Notes: generated by a model from the sequence alone, not told the origin. Shown: positions 33,078 to 41,411, numbered from the stretch's first letter. The stretch: 64,000 bases of DNA from Thomasclavelia spiroformis DSM 1552 (GCF_025149465.1 NZ_CP102275.1:248001-312000), one strand, 5' to 3'. Numbers and translations: made by a program.

Positions 33078-34247
33078 TTATTTCATACTTTGTTTTAAAA
33101 TAGTTATAATTTCATCTTTTGTAAGAACTTTATAACCACCATTCATAATAAATGTACCTTCAGCAATTCCCTCAAGCATTTCTTCTTTAACACCTAAATC
33201 ACTAATATTCATTACTAAACCAAGGTCACGCATATATTTTTCCATACATTCAAGCCCTTCATTAGCGATTTGTTCATCAGTTTTTCCTTCACTTAATACA
33301 TCCCATACATTGATTGCATAACGTTTAAATTTATTTAATCCATAAGGGCAAATATATTTATAATAAGGGATAGATACAGCAGCAAGAGTCATTCCGTGAG
33401 TTGCATCAGTATAAGCACCAATTGATTGACCAATCATATGTACCATCCAATCAGTAGTTTTTCCTTTAGCAACTAAAGTATTTAAAGCCCAAGTTGCTAT
33501 CCACATGATATTGCTTCGTGCTTCATAATTTGTTGGATCATTTACTGCTATTTTTGATGAATGAATTAATGATTTTAATAATCCTTCCATAATATAGTCG
33601 GAAGTATTATCATCTTCACCTGAGAAATATTGTTCTAAAATATGAGACATGATGTCATAAAAACCAGCTATCATTTGATATTTTGGTAAAGTATATGTGA
33701 ATGTTGGATTGAGGATTGAGAATTTTGGAAAAACATTATCACCAAAAACATGCCCAATTTTTAATTTTTGTTCATGATTAGTAATAACTGAACCACCATT
33801 CATTTCGGAACCAGTTCCAACCATAGTTAAAATACAGCCTACAGGAATAATTTTATTGTCAACGTCTTCCATACGTAAATAATATTTTTCCCATGGGTCT
33901 TCATTGCAATATGTTGAAACTGATACTGCTTTAGCATAGTCACAAACACTTCCGCCACCAACAGCAAGAATTAAATCAACATTACCCTCACGAGCAAGTT
34001 TGCAGCCTTCATATAGTTTTTCAACTGTTGGATTAGGCATTACACCTGCATCTTCTATAATTGTTTTATCACATTTTTTTAGGATATCAATTACTTTATC
34101 ATATATACCATTTTTTTTAATTGATCCTCCACCATAGACTAATAATACGTTTTTTCCATAATTTTTAAGTTCTGTAGAAAGATTATCTAGTGAGTTTTCA
34201 CCAAAATAGATTTTTGTAGGATTTGAATATGTAAAATCACCTAACAT
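33078..34247 (-). CDS. Iron-containing alcohol dehydrogenase (butanol dehydrogenase type)
   Basis: The 389-residue group III dehydrogenase reduces aldehydes to alcohols with NAD(P)H. The Rossmann-like part has GGGSIKKNG and AVGGGSVCDYAKA; the metal site is formed by GFYDIMSHILEQYF and MVHMIGQSIGAYTDATHGMTLA. The full-length relation to BdhA/YqhD proteins suggests a broad role in aldehyde detoxification or fermentation. The SD GGAGG precedes the ATG. It is divergent from a MerR regulator, and its promoter has the 19-bp spacer and AdhR-type operator described at 34365. Confidence 0.93.
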   Translation of the reverse strand: MLGDFTYSNPTKIYFGENSLDNLSTELKNYGKNVLLVYGGGSIKKNGIYDKVIDILKKCDKTIIEDAGVMPNPTVEKLYEGCKLAREGNVDLILAVGGGSVCDYAKAVSVSTYCNEDPWEKYYLRMEDVDNKIIPVGCILTMVGTGSEMNGGSVITNHEQKLKIGHVFGDNVFPKFSILNPTFTYTLPKYQMIAGFYDIMSHILEQYFSGEDDNTSDYIMEGLLKSLIHSSKIAVNDPTNYEARSNIMWIATWALNTLVAKGKTTDWMVHMIGQSIGAYTDATHGMTLAAVSIPYYKYICPYGLNKFKRYAINVWDVLSEGKTDEQIANEGLECMEKYMRDLGLVMNISDLGVKEEMLEGIAEGTFIMNGGYKVLTKDEIITILKQSMK

Positions 34248-34327
34248 AAATTAACCTCCATTAAATATTTTATTTATAGATATTTAAATTTTTCATGAAT
34301 TATTGTGATTAAGAAATAAGTGATTTC

Positions 34328-34356
34328 TTGACAAGATTCATGTAGATTTATATAAT
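34328..34356 (+). promoter_or_regulatory. Consensus promoter of merR/adhR
   Basis: TTGACA (34328-34333) and TATAAT (34351-34356) are both perfect, with 17-bp spacing. TAGATT and AATCTA form an inverted repeat across the -10. The transcript starts within the -10 of the divergent dehydrogenase promoter. Confidence 0.75.
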
Positions 34357-34364
34357 CTAAATGT

Positions 34365-34395
34365 ATTATAAAACTTAAAGTTAACTTTAAATCAA
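34365..34395 (-). promoter_or_regulatory. MerR-type promoter of the alcohol dehydrogenase with AdhR-like operator
   Basis: On the minus strand, TTGATT (34390-34395) and TATAAT (34365-34370) are 19 bp apart, the long spacing used by MerR-activated promoters. The spacer contains CTTAAAG-TTAA-CTTTAAa (34374-34391), almost identical to the inverted repeat I recall for Bacillus AdhR (CTTAAAG-N4-CTTTAAG). Confidence 0.75.
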
Positions 34396-34444
34396 TACTT
34401 TTTTGTTACTTTTATAAAAAATAATAGAAAGGAATTTTTAGATC

Positions 34445-34894
34445 ATGACATATACAATTGGAGAAATGTCAAAAATGTTAAATGTTTCATCATCAACGAT
34501 TCGTTATTATGATAAAGAAGGATTGTTGCCTTTTGTAGAACGTACAGAAGGCGGGATACGTGTTTTTAAAGAAAAAGATTATGAATTTTTAAAGATTATA
34601 CATTGTCTAAAGGCAACAGGAATGCAAATAAAAGATATTCGTAAATTTATTCTTTTAGTGATTCAAGGAGATAAAACAATTGATGCACGTTTGAAGTTGT
34701 TTCAAAATCAAAAAAATGAGGTAGAAAAACAAATAAAACAATTGGAAGAAGCATTAGATACAATTAAGTTTAAATGTTGGTATTATGAAACTGCAAAATC
34801 AGTTGGTAATACAGCATTTGTAGATAGTATTCCAGATGAAGAGTTACCAGAAGATTTAAGAATTATTAGACAAAAAATGCGTAGTTTAGAATAA
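34445..34894 (+). CDS. adhR: MerR-family regulator, AdhR/NmlR-like
   Basis: The 149-residue protein has the MerR winged helix at 1-70 (YTIGEMSKMLNVSSSTIRYYDKEGLLP) and a long dimerisation coiled coil at about 80-120. Cys54 (IIHCLKATGM) sits where AdhR of Bacillus has its aldehyde-sensing Cys52. It is divergent from an alcohol dehydrogenase whose promoter carries an AdhR-type operator, so it probably activates that gene when reactive carbonyls modify the cysteine (inference from family). A consensus promoter drives it. It ends in a terminator shared with clpP. Confidence 0.85.
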   Translation: MTYTIGEMSKMLNVSSSTIRYYDKEGLLPFVERTEGGIRVFKEKDYEFLKIIHCLKATGMQIKDIRKFILLVIQGDKTIDARLKLFQNQKNEVEKQIKQLEEALDTIKFKCWYYETAKSVGNTAFVDSIPDEELPEDLRIIRQKMRSLE

Positions 34895-34936
34895 TATAAA
34901 AGCTAAAGGAATCAATTTAATCCTTTAGCTTTTATA
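34895..34936. terminator. Bidirectional terminator between merR and clpP
   Basis: A 16-bp perfect stem (TATAAAAGCTAAAGGA and its complement at 34921-34936) surrounds a ten-base loop. The clpP stop codon lies within it. Confidence 0.85.
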
Positions 34937-35504
34937 TTATTTCATCAATTATACCATAGACTAAAGCTTCATTGGGTTCTAGAAAGTAATCGCGATCGGT
35001 ATCTGTAATTATTTTTGATAATGGTTGATTTGTATTTTTGCTTAAAAGTTTATTTAATTTTTCTTTTTGTTTTAGAATCCTTTTGGCACTGATTTCAATA
35101 TCACTGGCTTGTCCTTCGAATGCTCCAAGTGGTTGATGAATCATGATTTCACTGTTTGGTAAGCTACAACGTTTCCCTTTTGTACCAGCACTTAGCAAAA
35201 AAGCGGCCATACTTGCAGCCATGCCAATTACAATAGTCGAAACATCACACTTTATAAAATTCATAGTATCATATATAGCCATACCGGCATTGATACTGCC
35301 ACCTGGGGAATTTATATACATATAGATATCAGCACTGTTATCAATTGATTCCAAATAAAGAAGTTGACCAACAATACTACTTGCCATTTTGTCATCAATA
35401 GTGCCAGTTAATAAGATAATACGATCTTCTAGCAATCTAGAATATATGTCATAAGCATATTCACGTTGATTTGTTTTTTCAATAACTGTTGGAATTAAAT
35501 GCAT
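34932..35504 (-). CDS. clpP: ATP-dependent Clp protease, proteolytic subunit
   Basis: The 190-residue serine protease forms the tetradecameric degradation chamber used by ClpX or ClpC. The triad is visible as Ser98 ([11 protein letters not shown]), His123 (MIHQPLG) and Asp172 (DTDRDYFL). [15 protein letters not shown] is the conserved oxyanion region. GGAGG precedes the ATG. Its upstream region (35505-35654) is AT-rich and holds no clear CtsR box. The gene originally lay back to back with gapA before the IS insertion. Confidence 0.95.
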   Translation of the reverse strand: MHLIPTVIEKTNQREYAYDIYSRLLEDRIILLTGTIDDKMASSIVGQLLYLESIDNSADIYMYINSPGGSINAGMAIYDTMNFIKCDVSTIVIGMAASMAAFLLSAGTKGKRCSLPNSEIMIHQPLGAFEGQASDIEISAKRILKQKEKLNKLLSKNTNQPLSKIITDTDRDYFLEPNEALVYGIIDEII

Positions 35505-35654
35505 ATTATACCTCCATATTTAAGTATAGATATTAAATTTTTAATTATTCATTTTAATATGTATTTGATTAAAATTATTTTTATGAACGATATAAAAAAT
35601 CGAATAACATATGTTAGTTAAAGATATTTTATCTAAATAATTTTAAATATAGTT
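35505..35654. other. AT-rich region between clpP and the duplicated repeat
   Basis: This 150-base stretch, upstream of clpP, contains no ORF, no recognisable operator and no clear consensus promoter. It must carry the clpP promoter on the minus strand. Confidence 0.5.
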
Positions 35655-35764
35655 GAGATATTTGTAGATAAAAGTACTAATAGTTTTACTTTATGATAAA
35701 AAGATAAATTTTTTAAATGAAAACCGTTTCATTAGTTGCTTTTCTTCAATTTCTGGAATATAAT
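35655..35764. repeat. 110-bp direct repeat, left copy (target duplication)
   Basis: This sequence is identical base for base to 37732-37841. It contains a copy of the gapA promoter (TTGCTT 35736-35741, TATAAT 35759-35764) and the ATGAAAACCGTTTCAT element (35717-35732). It abuts the left end of the IS1634-like element, so it is the left target-site duplication; the promoter copy now points into the element against its transposase. Confidence 0.9.
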
Positions 35765-35787
35765 CCCGTCTTTGACAGTTGTAAATA

Positions 35788-35835
35788 TAAAAAAATCCAT
35801 AAAGTATTGAATATATCAGCACTTTTTGGATTTTT
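35788..35835. terminator. Hairpin at the 3' end of the IS transposase
   Basis: AAAAAATCC-ATAAAGT pairs with ACTTTTT-GGATTTTTT with a small bulge. T runs on both strands suggest a bidirectional terminator inside the left end of the element. Confidence 0.6.
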
Positions 35836-35859
35836 TCTTTTGTATTGAATATGCGTAAA

Positions 35860-37593
35860 TTATCTGATTTTCGTATTTTTTATTATATTTCTCATTTTTT
35901 TCTTTCCAATTATCTCATAATCCGTTCTAAAACCGAACAGCTGATGAAGTTCATCCGTTATCTGTGTTCTTTTATATGCTGGTATATAACCGTTATACTG
36001 GGTATCTATCACTTCCATTTCTCTTAGTGTTTTCAATATTTCATTTACTGTGTATTTATTTTCCAGTTTATCTGCCAATAGCCTATAAATGATCAATGAA
36101 ATAAAACATGTGAGAAAATGCGCCTTGATTCTTTCTTTGTTCTGTAAATATACCGGTCTTGCTTTGAAATCTGTTTTCATGATTCTGAAGCATTCCTCTA
36201 TCTGCCATCTTCTTTCTGAAACCTTGATGATCTCATTTACATTGTCATCTTCAAGATTTGTAGTAATGGCATAAAATCCATCATACATCTCTTCTTCATG
36301 AATTTTTTCGTGATTTAATGCAAAATATTCTTCTATGATTTCACCGTTTTTGTCAGTTGTATGTTTTTCAATAAATCTTGCAGGATCATTTGGATTCTTT
36401 CTGTTCTTTTTCAATTTTCCTTTTTTATTTATCATCCTGCTTGCGCGTTCGATCTGCCTGTTTCTTATTTTCTTTTGATAGCTTGCATATTTAGGTGAAT
36501 ATGTAATGATAAGTCTTTCCTCTAAAGGACTTTCCAAGGGCATTTCCTTATAGAATATCCTGTTTTGGTTTTTCTCGTCGCTGAAATCGATCTCATCAAT
36601 ATTGATCCTATGACTGTTTTCAACACCGATTTCATAGAAACCGCTATGTTTTAATGCAACTTCCCTGTCATCCTTTTTGAGTTTCTTCAGTGACTGAGTG
36701 ATGATATATGCTCTATCCTGTATGCTGTTGAATTTCTTGTTGGTTTTAGAGGCAAGACCGGCATCACTGCAGTAAATGAATTTTGAAAGTTCAAAATCCT
36801 TGATAATTCTTTCTTCAAGAGGCTTCAAGGTTGTCTGTTCGTTCCTGTTTCCTTCATATAGATCAAAAGCCAATGGAATACCATCTCCATCCATCATAAG
36901 TCCCATACCTACAACTGGATTAGGTCTATTTTCTTTGCTTTTACCATATTTTCTGAAATCATCATCATCTTCAATTTCAAAATAGTAATTAGTGCAGTCA
37001 TAATATAATGCACCGGTATTTCTTGTTTTTATAAAATGGCTGTTTTTATAGAGTTCAGACTGAATATAGTCAGATTCTTCTGCCAGTACAGACAGAGCCC
37101 GATAAACATCGTGAAGCTCATATTTAGTTTTTTCTAACAGAGTCGAAGAAAACTCATAAGAAGAACGCTTGCTTGAAGGACATAGAATCCTTGAATAAAT
37201 CAGATCAGAAAGAACAGCATTGATATCATAGCTGAACTGGTGCCGGTTTTTTATATTCCTGCAGATATTATCGAGGCGGAGCTGATAATAAATATACTGA
37301 AGAAAAAGGTAGCCGCAGTTAAATTTTCTTTGAACGTCCTTATCGATGATTCTGGTAGGGACAAAGGGGATGATAGTATCCTGATTGATGTCATTGTCTT
37401 TGACAGTCAGTTCCTTAGCATAATTCTTTGCCCAGGTAATGACTTCATCTCTGGACATGTTTTTTTCAGAACAGAGATCTTCGATCTTACCAAGCTTTTG
37501 ATAAATTTTAGTAGTACGGGAACCATTATTATAAATATCCCTGATAATATAGATAAATTCATGATTTTTAGATTTGGAAATATTGATACGCAT
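35860..37593 (-). CDS. IS1634-family DDE transposase
   Basis: The 577-residue protein matches IS1634-like transposases of the IS4 superfamily. Visible blocks are LYYDCTNYYFEIE-DFRKYG (first catalytic Asp), FIYCSDAGLAS (second Asp) and YDGFYAITTN followed by SERRWQIEECFRIMKTDF, which carries the catalytic Glu. It cuts and joins DNA at the element ends. ATG 37593 is placed by GGAGG just upstream; the longer frame back to 37725 would include the terminal repeat. The frame is intact and the duplication is perfect, so the element may be active. Confidence 0.92.
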   Translation of the reverse strand: MRINISKSKNHEFIYIIRDIYNNGSRTTKIYQKLGKIEDLCSEKNMSRDEVITWAKNYAKELTVKDNDINQDTIIPFVPTRIIDKDVQRKFNCGYLFLQYIYYQLRLDNICRNIKNRHQFSYDINAVLSDLIYSRILCPSSKRSSYEFSSTLLEKTKYELHDVYRALSVLAEESDYIQSELYKNSHFIKTRNTGALYYDCTNYYFEIEDDDDFRKYGKSKENRPNPVVGMGLMMDGDGIPLAFDLYEGNRNEQTTLKPLEERIIKDFELSKFIYCSDAGLASKTNKKFNSIQDRAYIITQSLKKLKKDDREVALKHSGFYEIGVENSHRINIDEIDFSDEKNQNRIFYKEMPLESPLEERLIITYSPKYASYQKKIRNRQIERASRMINKKGKLKKNRKNPNDPARFIEKHTTDKNGEIIEEYFALNHEKIHEEEMYDGFYAITTNLEDDNVNEIIKVSERRWQIEECFRIMKTDFKARPVYLQNKERIKAHFLTCFISLIIYRLLADKLENKYTVNEILKTLREMEVIDTQYNGYIPAYKRTQITDELHQLFGFRTDYEIIGKKKMRNIIKNTKIR

Positions 37594-37731
37594 AAAAGAC
37601 CTCCAAAATATATAAATATTATAACACAAGATACGAAAAAATACGATATAAAATAACAAAAAAGTTGACAAAAAAATAAAGCATCTATCAATGCTTTTTG
37701 AATTTTTTTCAATTATGACTGTCAAACTCCC

Positions 37732-37841
37732 GAGATATTTGTAGATAAAAGTACTAATAGTTTTACTTTATGATAAAAAGATAAATTTTTTAAATGAAAA
37801 CCGTTTCATTAGTTGCTTTTCTTCAATTTCTGGAATATAAT
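37732..37841. repeat. 110-bp direct repeat, right copy (target duplication)
   Basis: Identical to 35655-35764. This copy lies directly upstream of gapA and ends exactly with the TATAAT of the gapA promoter, so gapA keeps a complete promoter despite the insertion. Confidence 0.9.
37794..37841 (+). promoter_or_regulatory. gapA promoter with cre-like operator
   Basis: TTGCTT (37813-37818) and TATAAT (37836-37841) are 17 bp apart. Directly upstream, ATGAAAACCGTTTCAT (37794-37809) has six-base palindromic arms and differs from the catabolite-responsive element consensus at one central base. CcpA control of glycolysis is possible. Confidence 0.65.
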
Positions 37842-37876
37842 AAGTTCATAAAATGATTCAAGGAGGAATATATAGA

Positions 37877-38893
37877 ATGGCAGTAAAAGTAGCTATTAAT
37901 GGATTCGGACGTATTGGACGTCTTGCATTCAGACAAATGTTTGGTGCTGAAGGATATGAAGTTGTTGCAATTAACGACTTAACAGATCCAAAAATGTTAG
38001 CACACTTATTAAAATATGATTCAGCACAAGGTAGATATGCATTAGCTGATACAGTTGAAGCTGGTGAAGGATCAATCACTGTAGATGGAAAAGAAATTAA
38101 AATCTACGCAGAAGCAGATGCTTCTAAATTACCTTGGGGTGAATTAGGTGTAGACGTAGTATTAGAATGTACAGGTTTCTATACTTCTAAAGCTAAATCT
38201 CAAGCTCATATCGATGCAGGAGCTAAAAAAGTTGTTATTTCTGCTCCAGCAGGAAATGACTTACCAACAGTTGTATTTGGTGTAAATGAAAACATCTTAA
38301 CTGCTGATGATACAATCATCTCTGCAGCATCTTGTACAACTAACTGTTTAGCACCTATGGCTAACGCTTTAAATAAATTAGCTCCAATTAAATCAGGTAT
38401 CATGTTAACAGTACATGCTTACACTGGAGATCAAATGGTATTAGATGGACCTCATAGAAAAGGTGATTTAAGAAGAGCACGTGCTGCTGCAGTTAACATT
38501 GTACCTAACTCAACTGGTGCAGCTAAAGCAATCGGATTAGTAATTCCAGAATTAAATGGAAAATTAATCGGTTCAGCACAACGTGTACCTGTTCCTACAG
38601 GATCAACTACTATCTTAACTTCAGTTGTTGAAGGTGAAGTAACAGTTGAACAAGTAAATGCAGCTATGAAAGCAGCAACTACTCCATCATTTGGATATAC
38701 TGAAGAACAATTAGTATCTTCTGATATTATCGGAATTACATATGGTTCTTTATTTGATGCAACTCAAACTATGGTTAAACCATTAGATAACGGAACTACT
38801 GAAGTTCAAACAGTTGCTTGGTATGATAATGAAAATTCATACACTTCTAACATGGTTAGAACAATTAAATATTTTGCTGAATTAACTAAATAA
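37877..38893 (+). CDS. gapA: Glyceraldehyde-3-phosphate dehydrogenase, NAD type
   Basis: The 338-residue glycolytic enzyme oxidises glyceraldehyde-3-phosphate to 1,3-bisphosphoglycerate. The Rossmann start is [14 protein letters not shown], the catalytic cysteine is Cys153 in [13 protein letters not shown], and Asp34 (INDL) indicates NAD specificity. The codon use is more biased than that of its neighbours, as expected for a very highly expressed gene. ATG 37877 follows AAGGAGG; the upstream in-frame start at 37853 has no SD. The IS insertion lies just upstream, but its target duplication preserved the promoter. Confidence 0.98.
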   Translation: MAVKVAINGFGRIGRLAFRQMFGAEGYEVVAINDLTDPKMLAHLLKYDSAQGRYALADTVEAGEGSITVDGKEIKIYAEADASKLPWGELGVDVVLECTGFYTSKAKSQAHIDAGAKKVVISAPAGNDLPTVVFGVNENILTADDTIISAASCTTNCLAPMANALNKLAPIKSGIMLTVHAYTGDQMVLDGPHRKGDLRRARAAAVNIVPNSTGAAKAIGLVIPELNGKLIGSAQRVPVPTGSTTILTSVVEGEVTVEQVNAAMKAATTPSFGYTEEQLVSSDIIGITYGSLFDATQTMVKPLDNGTTEVQTVAWYDNENSYTSNMVRTIKYFAELTK

Positions 38894-38908
38894 TTAAGTT
38901 AAATATTA

Positions 38909-38938
38909 GAGGTTGGAGTAAAATCCAACCTTTTTATT
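38909..38938 (+). terminator. Terminator of gapA
   Basis: AGGTTGGA and TCCAACCT form an eight-base stem around six bases, followed by TTTTTATT. Confidence 0.88.
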
Positions 38939-38947
38939 ATTCTAAAT

Positions 38948-38981
38948 TAAAAGATTGTAAGAATTATTTCTTACAATCTTT
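38948..38981 (-). terminator. Terminator of lrgAB
   Basis: A 15-bp stem (AAAAGATTGTAAGAA and its complement) with a four-base loop lies just after the lrgB stop on the minus strand. Confidence 0.8.
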
Positions 38982-38985
38982 TAGA

Positions 38986-39678
38986 TTAAAGTAATGAAGA
39001 CATAATTGGTGCTACTATTACTGTTATTAGGCCAGCTATAACAATAGATAAACTACTCATCGCACCTTCGATTTCTCCAAATTCAATAGCTTTTGCTGTA
39101 CCAATTGCATGGGCACCGTTACCTAGCGATAAACCAATTGCAACAGGATGTTTAATTCTAAATAGTTTGAAAATGCTTTTTGCAATAATGGCACCTAGAA
39201 TACCAGTAACAATTACAACACCAACAGTAATTGTAGAAATACCGCCAATTTTATCAGCTACACCAATTGCAATGGCAGTAGTAATTGATTTAGGTAATAA
39301 AGAATAGTAAATAGTAGGATCTGCTTTCATTAATAAACACATAATAAAGATTGAAAACATACCAGCAATAGTACCAGCAAAAATACTAATTAAAATAGCA
39401 TCTAAATATTTAATTAATATTCGTATTTGTTTATATAATGGTACAGCTAAACAAACTGTAGAAGGTGTTAGTAACATAGTAATGAACTTGGCACCTTGAT
39501 TATATGTTTCAAAATCAATATCAAAAATAATTAAAATAGTAATTGTAATAATTGCACTAATCAATAATGGATTAAATATTGGATAGGGAAATTTTTTTCT
39601 TATTTTTGTTGCAACCCAATATGTTAATAAACTTATTACAATTCCAAAATATACAGTCTCTATAAATACTTTATCCAT
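38986..39678 (-). CDS. lrgB: LrgB-family membrane protein
   Basis: The 230-residue protein has six or seven membrane segments and LrgB/CidB signatures: LLTPSTVCLAVPLYKQ, LPKSITTAIAIGVADKIGG and GLSLGNGAHAIGTAKAIE. The LrgAB pair was first described as antiholin-like; later work links related proteins to pyruvate or overflow-metabolite transport. Its start overlaps the end of lrgA by eight bases, so they are co-translated. Confidence 0.93.
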   Translation of the reverse strand: MDKVFIETVYFGIVISLLTYWVATKIRKKFPYPIFNPLLISAIITITILIIFDIDFETYNQGAKFITMLLTPSTVCLAVPLYKQIRILIKYLDAILISIFAGTIAGMFSIFIMCLLMKADPTIYYSLLPKSITTAIAIGVADKIGGISTITVGVVIVTGILGAIIAKSIFKLFRIKHPVAIGLSLGNGAHAIGTAKAIEFGEIEGAMSSLSIVIAGLITVIVAPIMSSLL

Positions 39679-40033
39679 TTTTATTTTGTTCCTTTCTTTC
39701 GATAATTAATTGAGCGATTTTACCTGTTACAACCATTACAATAATAGTACTAACTAAAGTAATTACACTGATAATTAAAATATCTTGTAACAGTGTATCA
39801 GCAACATTAATTAAACTAACGGCTGAAGGAACAAATAATAAAGGCATAATAATTATCAGCCAATTAGCAGCATCTTCAATTTGATTTAATTTAATAATTT
39901 TTGTAAATAAGCAAATAAGCATAATTATTAAACCATATACACTTGCAGGTATTGGCAAAGGTAATAATATACTTAATAATTCACCCATAAAAGAAATAGT
40001 TATAATAATTAAAAATTGATGTATGTATTTCAT
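39671..40033 (-). CDS. lrgA: LrgA/CidA-family membrane protein
   Basis: The 120-residue protein (from ATG 40033) has four membrane segments and the CidA/LrgA features LPLPIPASVYGLIIMLI and LLFVPSAVSLI, with the PxxVYG motif. ATG 40033 follows GGGGG at a fair distance; an ATG at 40045 would start almost on the predicted transcription start. It is the first gene of the lrgAB operon. Confidence 0.88.
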   Translation of the reverse strand: MKYIHQFLIIITISFMGELLSILLPLPIPASVYGLIIMLICLFTKIIKLNQIEDAANWLIIIMPLLFVPSAVSLINVADTLLQDILIISVITLVSTIIVMVVTGKIAQLIIERKEQNKNG

Positions 40034-40055
40034 AATAACCCCCATTCTTTGGAAG

Positions 40056-40084
40056 ATTATATCATTATATTTGATGTATTTGAA
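40056..40084 (-). promoter_or_regulatory. Promoter of lrgAB
   Basis: On the minus strand TTCAAA (40079-40084) and TATAAT (40056-40061) are 17 bp apart, giving a very short leader. No LytR-type repeat is evident. Confidence 0.55.
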
Positions 40085-40098
40085 TAAGTAAATTAAAA

Positions 40099-40122
40099 AA
40101 ACACTGATTTTAAAATCAGTGT
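40099..40122 (-). terminator. Terminator of the first NlpC/P60 gene
   Basis: AACACTGATTTT and AAAATCAGTGTT form a 12-bp perfect palindrome, followed on the minus strand by a long T run. Confidence 0.8.
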
Positions 40123-41411
40123 TAACTAACTCTTCTAATTGTAGAAATTCTAGAATAATAATATGAACCTGGTTCTATTGAAGAAATTTTTACTTTAGCA
40201 TCTGGATCATTACCATGAGTAGAACTATCTCCACCACCAGCATGAATCATAGAACGACTACCATCACCATTAACAATTACTATTCCAATATGATATGCGG
40301 GACTACCAAAGCATACTAAATCACCTGTTTGTGAATTGTTGAAACTAACTGCTGACCATTTCTGTGAATAACTAGCAGCAGTTCCACGACCACCAGAAAC
40401 ACCAGCCTGTTTTAATGACCAATAAACAAGACCAGAACAATCAAAATAGTCAGGACCTGATTTTCCCCACCAATATAATTTACCTAGTTTAGCGTAGGCA
40501 GCAGCATAAATTCTTTCACCTAAGTCTCCAACACTTGGAGGAACATTTTCATCACTGCTATCATTATTGTCATTATTGTTGTTACCGTTGTTGCTATTGT
40601 TATTTCCACCATTATTAACAGGTGGTGGTGGAGTAGGAGTAGGGGTTTCATATGCGTTTTTATTGAATTCTTCAATAGCAGCATTTAATTCTTCGGTCAT
40701 TTCTCCATAGTCATAGATTGCATTTTGAGTATATGCAATATCCTTATTTTGTTTTTCTAATAATGCAGTGTATTGAGTTTGCAAAGCTTTTTGTTCGTTT
40801 TGTTGACTAACTAAAACAGCTTTGGCATCTTCTAAAGTTTTTTGTTGCTCTTTGACTTGTTCTCTTTGTTCACTAAGTTCTTTAATTAAATCTTGATCAT
40901 TTTTAGTTAATTCATTAAAGCCTTCAATTCGAGAGAACATATCAGAAAAACTTGATGCACCAAAAATAAAATCAATATATGTATTTTCATTAGTGTATGA
41001 TTGCATTGCATACATACGGTCTCTTAATATTTGATTATTTTTTTCGATGTTTGCTTGCAAATTATTAATAGTAGTAGTTAAATAATTTATTTCTGCTTCT
41101 CTATCACTAATTTGTTGATTAATTGTTTCTAATTCTTTTTGTACACTTTCTAATGTAGCTTTAGTATCACTAGCTGCTTGTTTTTGATTTGCTAGTTGAG
41201 AGTTTAAATCTTTATTTTTTTGTTTTAAATATTTATTGAATTGATCACAAGTAGATTTATTGCTTCTAGAGATATTTGATGAAGAGCATAGATTCATATA
41301 TTTATCTTCATTACCTTCAAAGTCAATAGCTTTTACTTGAATGATACCTGAATATGTTGATAAAAAGATTGTCAATGCTAACAATGACGATATTAGTTTT
41401 TTTAATTTCAT
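40122..41411 (-). CDS. Secreted NlpC/P60 peptidoglycan hydrolase with coiled coil (CwlO/PcsB-like)
   Basis: The 429-residue protein has a signal peptide (about 1-28), a conserved two-cysteine segment (CSSS...STC, about 42-55), a long coiled coil to about 225, a Pro-Thr and Asn/Asp-rich linker (about 250-292) and a C-terminal NlpC/P60 domain. The catalytic cysteine is in YFDCSGLVYW, with histidines in AYHIGIVI and MIHAGGG. Such enzymes cut D-iGlu-DAP-type bonds in wall peptides at division and are usually activated through FtsEX via the coiled coil. The next upstream gene is a paralogue with its own terminator, so each is probably a separate unit. Confidence 0.92.
   Translation of the reverse strand: MKLKKLISSLLALTIFLSTYSGIIQVKAIDFEGNEDKYMNLCSSSNISRSNKSTCDQFNKYLKQKNKDLNSQLANQKQAASDTKATLESVQKELETINQQISDREAEINYLTTTINNLQANIEKNNQILRDRMYAMQSYTNENTYIDFIFGASSFSDMFSRIEGFNELTKNDQDLIKELSEQREQVKEQQKTLEDAKAVLVSQQNEQKALQTQYTALLEKQNKDIAYTQNAIYDYGEMTEELNAAIEEFNKNAYETPTPTPPPPVNNGGNNNSNNGNNNNDNNDSSDENVPPSVGDLGERIYAAAYAKLGKLYWWGKSGPDYFDCSGLVYWSLKQAGVSGGRGTAASYSQKWSAVSFNNSQTGDLVCFGSPAYHIGIVIVNGDGSRSMIHAGGGDSSTHGNDPDAKVKISSIEPGSYYYSRISTIRRVS

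Larger units (their letters stand above)
35765..37731 (-). mobile_element. IS1634-like (IS4-superfamily) insertion sequence
   Basis: The element of about 1,967 bp carries one DDE transposase on the minus strand. Its ends share TTTGACAGT six bases inward (left CCCGTCTTTGACAGT; right, read inward, CGGGAGTTTGACAGT), giving imperfect terminal inverted repeats; the right boundary is uncertain by one base. It is flanked by a perfect 110-bp direct repeat, in line with the long, variable target duplications reported for IS1634 of Mycoplasma. It lies between clpP and gapA. Confidence 0.88.

Noticed and set aside
36776-37656. Plus-strand open frames inside the IS1634-like element
   Set aside because: They are antisense to the intact transposase, have no good SD and encode no recognisable domain.
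40560-40640. Low-complexity run in the NlpC/P60 gene as a possible microsatellite or frameshift
   Set aside because: It encodes an in-frame Asn/Asp and Pro/Thr linker between the coiled coil and the catalytic domain, common in secreted wall enzymes.
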